From: Brumimicrobium glaciale | Lineage (GTDB): Bacteria; Bacteroidota; Bacteroidia; Flavobacteriales_D; Crocinitomicaceae | Assembly (NCBI RefSeq): GCF_004152935.1 | Contig: NZ_SETE01000001.1 | Span: forward strand, 434,001-498,000 | Direction of reading: 5' to 3' | Length of the DNA stretch: 64,000 nucleotides | Part shown: positions 44,701-53,300 of the stretch, piece by piece | Numbering within the stretch: position 1 is the first letter of the stretch | Layout: every line of letters begins with the position of its first letter | The notes under the pieces: generated by a model | Told to the model about the DNA's origin: nothing | Databases searched by the model: none | The model's input: the letters and a program-made list of their open reading frames with translations, nothing else | Made by a program: the position numbers and the translations under genes

Positions 44701-47700
44701 CCGTTACTAGAGCTCGTATTAATCTTTACTCTAACAATACGGAAGATTGGTTATTAACGCCAGCATTTGACTTGTCGGTTGGTGGCTATGAGTTAGTTAT
44801 TAATACAAATGCAACGGATTATGGTTCTACTACTTCATTTAGTGATATGGGGTCGGATGATGAGGTACAAATAGTTGTTTCAACTGACGGCGGTACGACA
44901 TGGACTGCTATTTATACCTGGGATAATACAAATCCTTTACAATTAGCAGCCAATGATGTTTCCATTGATTTAAGTGCTTACACTGGCGCTAATACCTTGT
45001 TTGGAATTTGGGCTTATGAAGGTACTGTAAATGATACGGAAGACTATTATATATATATTAATAACTTTGAGATTAGAACACCTCCTTCTTGTTTAGCTCC
45101 TTCTACTCTAACAGCAATAAATATAACTTCTACATCTGCTGACTTAGGTTGGACAGAAAGCGGTACAGCAACTACATGGAATATTGAATATGGAACTTCT
45201 GGATTCATTGCAACAGGAACACCAAGCATCACAGGAACTACAACAAATCCGCATTCAATTTCTGGTTTATCAGCAAATACTGCTTATGACTTTTATGTGC
45301 AAGCAGATTGTGGTTCAGGAACAAGCACTTGGTCAGGACCTTTTTCTTTTACTACACCTTGTGGTGTGCTCACTCCAACTTATACTCAGGATTTTGCATC
45401 ATTCTTGCCAGACTGCTGGGAAGAAGCTAAAGGAATTTTAACTGCCTCAACAATACTTACAGGAACTTCTTCTTCATGGATAGCTGATGGTTTCGCTAAC
45501 GCTGGTTCATCTGGTGCAGCTAGAATGAACATTTATGCGACAAATCAAAATGAATGGTTGATTTCTCCTTCTATGGATTTAACAGGTGGACCATTTCAGT
45601 TAAAGTATGATGTTGCATTAACAAAATTTTCTGGGAATACAGCTTCAACAATGGATCTAGATGATTCTTTAGTTGTCGTTATTTCTACAGATAATGGTGC
45701 AACTTGGTCTGATGCAAACATTCTTAAAGTATACACAAGTGGCTCAGAACCATCGAATACTGGAAGTTTGGAAATATTAAATCTTTCCGCATATACTGGG
45801 ACTATTAAAATTGGTTTCTATGCCTATTCTTCGCAAAACCTTAGCGTGGATAATAATGTATACATAGATAATTTTGTTGTGGAATTAGTACCGTCTTGTT
45901 CTGCTCCATCTACGCTAACAGCAACAAATATCACTTCATCATCAGCAGATTTAGGTTGGACAGAGAATGGAACCGCAACAACATGGAATGTTGAGTATGG
46001 TGCTTCTGGATTCATTGCAACAGGAACACCAACTGTAACGGGAACATCAACTAATCCTTATTCAGTTACTGGATTAAGTGCAACCACTACTTATGATTTT
46101 TATGTACAGTCTGATTGCGGTGGAAATCAAAGTTCTTGGACAGGTCCGTTTTCAGTCACTACTCCATGCGGAACATATACTCCTGATTACGCACAAGATT
46201 TTGCATCATTCTTGCCAGACTGCTGGGAAGAAGCTAAAGGAATTTTAACTGCCTCTACAATACTTACAGGAACTTCTTCTTCATGGATAGCAGATGGTTT
46301 CGCTAACGCTGGTTCATCTGGTGCAGCTAGAATGAACATTTATGCGACAAATCAAAATGAATGGTTGATTTCACCTGCTATTGATTTAACTGGTGGTCCA
46401 TTCCAATTAGAGTATGATGTAGCATTGACTGTATATTCAGGAACTGGAGCAACAACATTAGATGCGGATGATTCATTGGCTGTAGTTATCTCTACTGATA
46501 ATGGAGCAACTTGGTCAAATGCTAATATTCTTAAAACTTATACTTCAGGATCAGAGCCTTCAAATGCTGGTGAACATGCGACTATTGATTTGTCTGCTTA
46601 CTCAGGTGTTGTTAAGTTTGGATTTTATGCAACTTCAACAGTAAACCTATCTGTAGATAACGATATTTTTATAGATAATATTCTGGTAACTAGTTTTTGT
46701 GCTTCAACTTCCGGAACAGACACCCAAGCTGCTTGTGAAACTTTCGATTGGATTGATGGAAATACATACACATCATCAAACAACATTGCAATGCATACAT
46801 TGACAAATGCAGCAGGTTGTGATTCTATTGTAACACTAGATTTAACGATTAACAATTCAAATACTGGAACAGACACCCAAATTGCATGTGACAGTTATAC
46901 ATGGATTGATGGAAATACATATACAGCATCAAACAATACTGCAACACATACTTTAACGAATGCAGCAAATTGTGATTCAGTTGTAACGTTAGCTTTAACA
47001 ATCAACAATTCATCAACTGGAACAGACACGCAAATTGCATGTGACAGTTATACATGGATTGATGGAAATACATATACAGCATCAAACACAACTGCAACGC
47101 ATACATTAACCAATGCAGCAAATTGTGATAGTGTTGTAACTTTAGCTTTAACAATCAATAACTCAAGTTCTGGAACAGACACGCAAGTAGCATGTGATAG
47201 TTATACTTGGATTGATGGGATGACTTACAATTCATCGAACAATACTGCAACACATACATTAACCAATGCAGCAAATTGTGATAGTGTTGTAACCTTAGCT
47301 TTAACAATCAACAATTCCACAACTGGAACAGACACTCAAGTTGCTTGTGTAAGTTTGACTTGGATTGATGGAGTGGTTTATACGGCAGATAATAATACTG
47401 CAACACATACAATAGTTGGCGGTTCAATGCATGGTTGTGATAGTGTTGTTACTTTAAATTTGACGATGAACAATATAGTAACAGGAACAGATACACAAGT
47501 GTCATGTGATAGTTATACATGGATTGATGGAATGACTTATACTTCATCGAATAATTCAGCGATTCATACAATAGTTGGTGGATCAACTCAAGGTTGTGAT
47601 TCAATTGTAACGTTAGATTTAACAATCAACAATTCAAATACTGGAACAGATACGCAAGTTGCTTGTGATAGTTATATTTGGATTGATGGAAACACCTATA

Positions 47701-49379
47701 CTGCATCAAACACAACTGCAACGCATACATTAACCAATGCCGCAAATTGTGATAGTGTTGTGACTTTAGCTTTAACAATCAACAACTCAAATACTGGAAC
47801 AGATACGCAAATTGCTTGTGATAGTTACACTTGGATTGATGGAAATACTTACACTGCATCAAACACAACTGCTACGCATACATTAACCAATGCAGCAAAT
47901 TGTGATAGTGTTGTCACTTTAGCATTAACAATCAACAATTCATCAACTGGAACAGACACACAAATTGCTTGTGATAGTTACACTTGGATTGATGGAAACA
48001 CTTACACATCTTCAAATAACACTGCAACGCATACTTTAACCAATGCAGCGAATTGTGATTCAGTGGTGACTTTAGCTTTAACAATCAACAATTCCACGAC
48101 TGGAACAGATACACAAGTAGCATGTGATAGTTACACTTGGATTGATGGAAACACATACACATCTTCAAATAATACTGCAACGCATACTTTAACCAATGCA
48201 GCGAATTGTGATTCAGTTGTGACTTTAGCTTTAACAATCAACAATTCAACAACTGGAACAGACACACAAATTGCTTGTGAGAGTTATACTTGGATTGACG
48301 GAAACACTTATACTGCATCAAACAATACTGCAATGTTTACTTTAACCAATGTAGCGAACTGTGATTCAATTGTGACTTTAGATTTAACAATCAACAATTC
48401 AACAACTGGAACAGATACACAAACTGCTTGTGAGAGTTACACTTGGATTGATGGAAACACTTACACATCTTCAAATAACACTGCAACGCATACTTTAACC
48501 AATGCAGCGAATTGTGATTCAGTGGTGACGTTAGCTTTAACAATCAACAATTCATCAACTGGAACAGACACACAAATTGCTTGTGAGAGTTATACTTGGA
48601 TTGACGGAAACACTTATACTGCATCAAACAATACTGCAATGTTTACTTTAACCAATGTAGCGAACTGTGATTCAATTGTGACTTTAGATTTAACAATCAA
48701 CAATTCAACAACTGGAACAGATACACAAACTGCTTGTGAGAGTTATACATGGATTGATGGGATGACTTACACTTCGTCAAACACTGCAGCAATGTTTACA
48801 ATAGTTGGTGGAGCAGCAAATGGATGTGATTCAATTGTGACCTTAGATTTAACAATTGATGACCTGAATTTTGCTGGAAATGATACTTCAATAGTTATTT
48901 GTATTAATCAATCAGTTGATTTAGGTACTTTGTTGAGTTCAAACGCTCAATTAGGAGGTACTTGGTTAACTCCTGCTGGAATTCCTATTTCAGGTACTGT
49001 TATCACTTCAAATGTGGCTAATGTTTTTGATTATAGTTATGAAGTTTCTTCGTTGGCTTGTCCAACAAGTGTGGCGACTATTTCAATAACAGTAGACCCA
49101 GGATGTGACCATTTATCGATCATAAAAGAAGCAATGGTGGATATATCAGTATATCCAAACCCTGCATCAAGTGTCTTGACGATTCTTAATCCATCTAATG
49201 TTTCATCTTTAAGAGTGGAAATGTTAGATATGAATGGTCGATTAGTGTTAGTTGAAGACAAAGCGTTGAATAATGCAACTAAAGCTACATTAGCAATTGA
49301 TCGTCTTGAAACAGGAGTTTATACATTACGTGTATACAATTCCGAATCACAGAGAATCTTCAAGATTGTGAAAAGATAG
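41733..49379 (+). CDS. giant modular surface adhesin 1 with T9SS sorting domain
   Basis: A 2548-residue protein if the first ATG is used. The signal peptide MKSFILSIFSILILTIGN begins at residue 67 (ATG 41931), so this may be the true start and the first 66 residues a leftover leader (see findings). Modules in order: jelly-roll (choice-of-anchor J/MAM-like) domains, and six Fn3-like modules of about 90 residues (LGWTENGTATTWNVEYG ... CGG..W.GPFSFTT) spread over 42450-46165 and alternating with jelly-roll modules; then 14 copies of a 51-residue repeat (46713-48867); a linker with SITVDPGCDHLS; and the C-terminal sorting domain (ISVYPNPASSVLTILNPS ... VYTLRVYNSESQRIFKIVKR, ends) used for T9SS export and surface attachment. 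The role is probably adhesion; carbohydrate binding by the jelly-roll modules is possible. Confidence 0.88.
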   Translation: MKNVFPNLNSNKSAHNMKRWKTFSNLFPPIFLTGKFNKTREIRTTQEESGMVKNNFTSSLTYKSKFMKSFILSIFSILILTIGNTQVLTEGFESGIPVNWSQEYESGSADWVQAAQNSNNTIAPRTGTGMAHFQTNNYTSVTKLVTPELDLTSLTVPELSFYFANVSWGSDITELRMYYKNTAGGAWTQFGLSYTTAHTSWTQVEIILPNPSSTYYIAFEGSSNYARGLELDDIIVIEAPSCIAPTALTTTNITATSADLGWTDNNSATAWNVEYGAAGFGQGGGTMVTGTTTNPHSLSGLSGNTAYDFYVKSDCGGGDESAWSGPFSFTTSCSAASVPYTQDFESVTIPGLPSCTSLENTGIGNDWRTGNPTGFTGQVLNYSYHGSSPAGTANSWFYTQGIDLDAGVAYSISYKYGNNSTTWTESLKVAFGASPVELSMTNSLADYPAINTSTPIDANITFTVATDGVYYFGFNCYSIENQNQLYVDDILVDVVPTCLAPSTLTAANITASSAELGWTDNASATTWNVEYGADGFAQVGGTTITGTTTNPYSLSGLSASTDYDYYVQTDCGGGDLSTWEGPFSFTTPCAIEVPDYTEDFTTFLNPCWSKAKGPISGPTSFGSSQWVSDNFGNTGSNNSARFNLYNTGGQEWLITPMFDLTGGGFEINLDAALTPWSGTASSIIEADDAVYVMQSIDGGATWTTIYTWDAANSPSNIGDNITIDISAIISATTQFAIFALEGNTSGGDYRFFIDNFKVRTPPSCNAPSALTVTNLTAILADLGWTENGTATAWNVEYGADGYTQGGGTMVTATTTKPHSISGLSANTAYDFYVQADCGGAGTSTWSGPFSFTTPASCPAPSTLTATNLTATSASLGWTENGTATTWNVEYGADGFAQVGGTTITGTTTNPYSLSGLSASTDYDYYVQTDCGGGDLSTWEGPFSFTTPCGSITPDYSTDFTSFLPSCWDEASSGTLTTGPTSIGTGSWHQSVTRARINLYSNNTEDWLLTPAFDLSVGGYELVINTNATDYGSTTSFSDMGSDDEVQIVVSTDGGTTWTAIYTWDNTNPLQLAANDVSIDLSAYTGANTLFGIWAYEGTVNDTEDYYIYINNFEIRTPPSCLAPSTLTAINITSTSADLGWTESGTATTWNIEYGTSGFIATGTPSITGTTTNPHSISGLSANTAYDFYVQADCGSGTSTWSGPFSFTTPCGVLTPTYTQDFASFLPDCWEEAKGILTASTILTGTSSSWIADGFANAGSSGAARMNIYATNQNEWLISPSMDLTGGPFQLKYDVALTKFSGNTASTMDLDDSLVVVISTDNGATWSDANILKVYTSGSEPSNTGSLEILNLSAYTGTIKIGFYAYSSQNLSVDNNVYIDNFVVELVPSCSAPSTLTATNITSSSADLGWTENGTATTWNVEYGASGFIATGTPTVTGTSTNPYSVTGLSATTTYDFYVQSDCGGNQSSWTGPFSVTTPCGTYTPDYAQDFASFLPDCWEEAKGILTASTILTGTSSSWIADGFANAGSSGAARMNIYATNQNEWLISPAIDLTGGPFQLEYDVALTVYSGTGATTLDADDSLAVVISTDNGATWSNANILKTYTSGSEPSNAGEHATIDLSAYSGVVKFGFYATSTVNLSVDNDIFIDNILVTSFCASTSGTDTQAACETFDWIDGNTYTSSNNIAMHTLTNAAGCDSIVTLDLTINNSNTGTDTQIACDSYTWIDGNTYTASNNTATHTLTNAANCDSVVTLALTINNSSTGTDTQIACDSYTWIDGNTYTASNTTATHTLTNAANCDSVVTLALTINNSSSGTDTQVACDSYTWIDGMTYNSSNNTATHTLTNAANCDSVVTLALTINNSTTGTDTQVACVSLTWIDGVVYTADNNTATHTIVGGSMHGCDSVVTLNLTMNNIVTGTDTQVSCDSYTWIDGMTYTSSNNSAIHTIVGGSTQGCDSIVTLDLTINNSNTGTDTQVACDSYIWIDGNTYTASNTTATHTLTNAANCDSVVTLALTINNSNTGTDTQIACDSYTWIDGNTYTASNTTATHTLTNAANCDSVVTLALTINNSSTGTDTQIACDSYTWIDGNTYTSSNNTATHTLTNAANCDSVVTLALTINNSTTGTDTQVACDSYTWIDGNTYTSSNNTATHTLTNAANCDSVVTLALTINNSTTGTDTQIACESYTWIDGNTYTASNNTAMFTLTNVANCDSIVTLDLTINNSTTGTDTQTACESYTWIDGNTYTSSNNTATHTLTNAANCDSVVTLALTINNSSTGTDTQIACESYTWIDGNTYTASNNTAMFTLTNVANCDSIVTLDLTINNSTTGTDTQTACESYTWIDGMTYTSSNTAAMFTIVGGAANGCDSIVTLDLTIDDLNFAGNDTSIVICINQSVDLGTLLSSNAQLGGTWLTPAGIPISGTVITSNVANVFDYSYEVSSLACPTSVATISITVDPGCDHLSIIKEAMVDISVYPNPASSVLTILNPSNVSSLRVEMLDMNGRLVLVEDKALNNATKATLAIDRLETGVYTLRVYNSESQRIFKIVKR
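43302..43492. repeat. 191-bp exact repeat (copy 2 at 44379-44569)
   Basis: The DNA of an Fn3-like module (TTWNVEYGADGFAQVGG and on to YVQTDCGGGDLSTW) is identical over 191 bases at 43302-43492 and 44379-44569. A second pair, 45391-45565 and 46198-46372, differs in about two bases over 175. Such identity implies recent recombination or gene conversion. Confidence 0.9.
46713..48867. repeat. 14 tandem 153-bp repeats (51-residue units)
   Basis: Each unit begins GTDTQxACxSYTWIDGNTYT and ends CDSVVTLALTINNS. Most are exactly 153 bp; three (numbers 5, 6 and 14) are two residues longer with the variant HTIVGG or FTIVGG. Units 11 and 13 are the same in sequence and lie 306 bp apart (starting 48255 and 48561), so a two-unit block was duplicated recently. 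A conserved Cys pair per unit may form a disulphide outside the cell. Confidence 0.95.
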
Positions 49380-49404
49380 TAGAATAACAATTGGTTTATA
49401 GTTT

Positions 49405-49434
49405 AAAGCGCTTCTCAATTGAGAGGCGCTTTTT
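49405..49434 (+). terminator. terminator of surface protein 1 (conserved in the array)
   Basis: AAAGCGCTTCTC and GAGAGGCGCTTT form a 12-bp stem with one G-T pair and AATT loop, followed by T's. The same hairpin follows the next two genes. Confidence 0.92.
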
Positions 49435-50382
49435 ACTTGATCTCTTTTCTTGCTCTCAGAAATAGTTGAAAATATGCACCTTAGTGTATCTCGCTTTAGC
49501 TTCTAAAAACCTTTATATCTAACATTAGATTTTGATATTAGAAAAAAGACAAAAAGTCTAATAACTAAATATTCCCTAGATATATAATTTTATTGGGCTA
49601 CCAATATAGGTCGTTAATCCCTAATTTTAACGATGTGTTTTTTCAATAATACAGCCGATAATCGCATTGATTAATTTTACCCCACCCAAGCCAACGAAAA
49701 CCTGTCATTCCGATGGAGTGAAACGACGAGGAATCTCTTTTTAAATAATAACGACTTAGCTTGGTAACCCAATAATTTTATTCTCAAATGAACCTATGGC
49801 AATTTTAGTCCATAATGATTCAGTTTGCGTGTTATCTTATATTCCAATTTTATCTTTCCAACACCCCATAGCTTTAGCTTTTTCACTTCCTCATTTCACA
49901 GAATAAATTAAACCTGCCGTTAAGTTTTGTAGCATCGGCGTAAATAAACATATTCTTTATGTGTCATTTGAAAGATATTTAGGGATTTGAAGTGGTTCTG
50001 TATCGTTCTATGAAATCATTTTCACACTCTTTTTTACTTCTACATAAAAATAGGTTGTGAAACTTTCCTTATGTACAGCTTGTAATAGTTTTCCAAAATA
50101 TGTTACAAAGCGCATTCCGAAATGCCATTTTAATTACCATTCTAAATTGAAGATTAATGGTGATGGAGAGTTTGTAACAACATTTTTTTTAAAGTAAAGC
50201 ATCATAAATGCATTTAATTCTAATCTTCCAATTATTTCTTGAGATTTATTTTTTGTTGAACCGCTGTATTTTCGGCTTGTCTCTTGATTTTAAGTGAGAA
50301 ACAGTTTTTATTTTAAGTCATTTGATTTTTTGAACAAAAAATTAATTATGTTTGGAGCTAAAATTATTACTAATTAAAACTA
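49435..50382. other. long non-coding spacer between surface proteins 1 and 2
   Basis: No gene is supported over 948 bases. The first 400 bases resemble 41330-41520. At about 49705-49740 is CCTGTCATTCCGATGGAGTG, then AAACGACGAGGAATCTC, a form of the common palindromic genomic repeat (GTCATTCCG...GAGGAATCT). The rest is AT-rich and without recognised signal. Confidence 0.6.
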
Positions 50383-53300
50383 ATGAAAATGAATGCTTTA
50401 TTCTTAAAAGGTATTTTGATTCTAACCGCTTTTTTTTGGGGGATCAACCTAAATGCCCAGTACTGTATGGTTTCAACGACCTCGTCAGGCGATTATCTAT
50501 CCGCAGTAAGTTCTGTTGGAGCAACTTCAAATATTAACTATACAGCGTCATCTCAACCTGTTGGTTCTTATGCTGATCAAACAGCTCAGTCGCTTGTTAC
50601 CTATGGGACTCAAACATTTGATGTTATTACTACCTATGTAGGAGGTAGTAACGGTGTAAATATTTGGGTAGATTGGGGTAACGATTTTACTTTTGATGCT
50701 ACTGATTTAATAGCGTATCAAGCTAGTTCAGCTGCAACAAAGACCTTTACTATTACTGTACCAACTGGAATTCCGGCGGGTAGTTATAGAGCGAGAGTAA
50801 GAGGTCAGTATGGAGCTAATGCAAATCCAGCAGCGTGTGGAAGTGTGAATTTTGGATCTACTGTTGATTTTACAATAACGATTTCTACTCCTCCTTCTTG
50901 TCTTACACCAACAAATTTATTGGTGAGCAGTATCGTAGGAACAACCATGAATTTAGGTTGGACAGAAAATAATGCAGCAATTGAGTGGGAACTGGAATAT
51001 GGTTCACCTGGTTATACTGCAGGAACTGGAACGACAATAAATGTTACTTCCAATCCTTATGCATTTACTTTTACGCTTGGAACTGAATATGACTTTTATG
51101 TACGTTCAATTTGTGGGCCTGGTGATGTTAGTTTTTGGTCCTCTCCGCTTAAATATTCGTACTGTGGTGTTGCTACAACAAATACAGGTGACCGTTTAAG
51201 TGTGGTGAATTCATCTGGAGCTGTATCGAATGTTTCTTATACTGCATCGGTTTTACCTCCAGGTTCTTATGCTAATGAAACAGCACAGTTGTTTGAGTCT
51301 TATGAAACACAAACGTTTGATATTAACACCACTTATGTAGGTGGTGGAAACGGTGTGAATATTTGGGTAGACTGGAATAAAAATATGGTTTTTGACGCTG
51401 GTGAACTAGTAGCAAGTCAAGTTAGTTCGGCTGCTTCAAAAACTTTATCAGTAACTGTTCCAGCTGGAACGGCTCAAGGAGATTATAGAATGAGAGTACG
51501 TGGTCAATATGGTTCTGCTGCAAATCCACCAGCTTGTGGGAGCGTAGCTTATGGAACAACTGTTGACTTTAAGTTGACAATTGGAACGCCTCCTTCTTGT
51601 TTATCACCTACGGCTTTTGTTGCGTCAAATATCTTTGGAACTTCAGTAGATTTAGATTGGATTGAAAGTGGTACGGCTACCGCTTGGAACATTGAATGGG
51701 GTTTATCTGGATATACTCCTGGTTTAGGAACTAATGTTCCTTTAACAGCAAATTCACATACATTGTCTGGATTGTCTACTTCAACTGGTTATGACATATA
51801 TGTTCAAGCAAATTGTGGGGGTAGTTTAAGTAATTGGACAGGTCCTATTTCTATTACTACTGCATGTGGAACATTTACTGCTCCTTTCTATGAAGGATTT
51901 AATGCAGCCATACAACCAAATTGTTGGTTAAATGTTTCTTCAGGTACCGGTACAGGTATTAATAATACTTGGAACTTTAACAAGCAAGGTGAATATGGAG
52001 CGTTAGCAAATGGAAGAGCTATAGGGACATTTGTTAGTTCGGATGGTTCTACACCAAATCCAGACAGTATGATGTTAACTACACCTTGGATTGATCTTTC
52101 TGCACTTACTGTACCGGAATTAACTTTTGAATGGTTCAGTAACAATACAGATACACCAGGAGATAATGTGCCATTGCATATTGACATTAATAATGGAACA
52201 GCTTGGACAAATATAGCTACTTACCAAGGAGATAACCCACTGTGGCAAGATGAATCAATTATTCTATCAGCTTATGCTGGAGGTACAATTCAAATTCGTT
52301 TTAGAACGGATCAATCTGTTCCAGGTGTTGCATATCACAATGATATCTTATTAGATGAAGTGAGTGTAATTGAGGCTCCAACATGTCCTCAACCTGCTTC
52401 ATTAATGGCATCAAGTATTACAGCTAATTCAGTAAATTTAAATTGGACGGAAACAGGATCAGCTACATTATGGAATTTAGAGTATGGTCCAGTTGGATAT
52501 ACTCAAGGTTCAGCTGCAGGGACTAATGTGCCTGCCAATTCCAATCCTTTTACTTTAACAGGATTAAACCCTGCAACTGATTATGATGTTTATCTTCAGT
52601 CTGAATGTGGAGTTGCTGATTTAAGTACGTGGGAAGGTCCATTTAGCTTTACCACATTGTGTTTAACGCAAATGGCCGGAAGCTATACTGTTGGTACTGG
52701 AGGTGATTTTATTGATTTTACAGCAGCGGTATTGGAATTGAATACATGTGGTGTCTCAGGTGCTGTAATAATCACAGCATTGACTGGTTCTGGACCATAT
52801 AATGAGCAATTAATCATCGAAGAAATTGTAGGTGCAAGTGCTGTTAATACTGTTACTTTAGAGGGTAATGGAGAAACATTAACTTCTGTAACTACAACAG
52901 GCGATAAGAGCTTGATTTTACTTGATGGAACTGATTATACGACAATTAATAACTTTAATTTAGTAACACAATCTATAACAGATAACTATGTGATTCAATT
53001 AATCAATGATGCTGATTTCAATACTATTTCAAACAACAATATAGATCTTACATCTACATTGACAAGCACGAGTACTAGTAATGCAGGTGTTGTTGTTTCG
53101 GGAAGTTTGACAAGTGCAACTGGAACAACAGGTACATCAGGTTCTGACAACTCAATTACTGCTAACACGATTATAGGTGGTTATTATGGTATCACTGTGG
53201 TTGGTCAGTCTAGTAACCTTACTGAGAATAATATAATTTCAGATAATATACTAGAAGATTTCTATTACTATGGTATTTACTTACCTTATGGAAAGGACAA

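Noticed and set aside
46713-48867. CRISPR-like regular repeats
   Set aside because: The 153-bp units are coding, in frame and contiguous, with no spacers.
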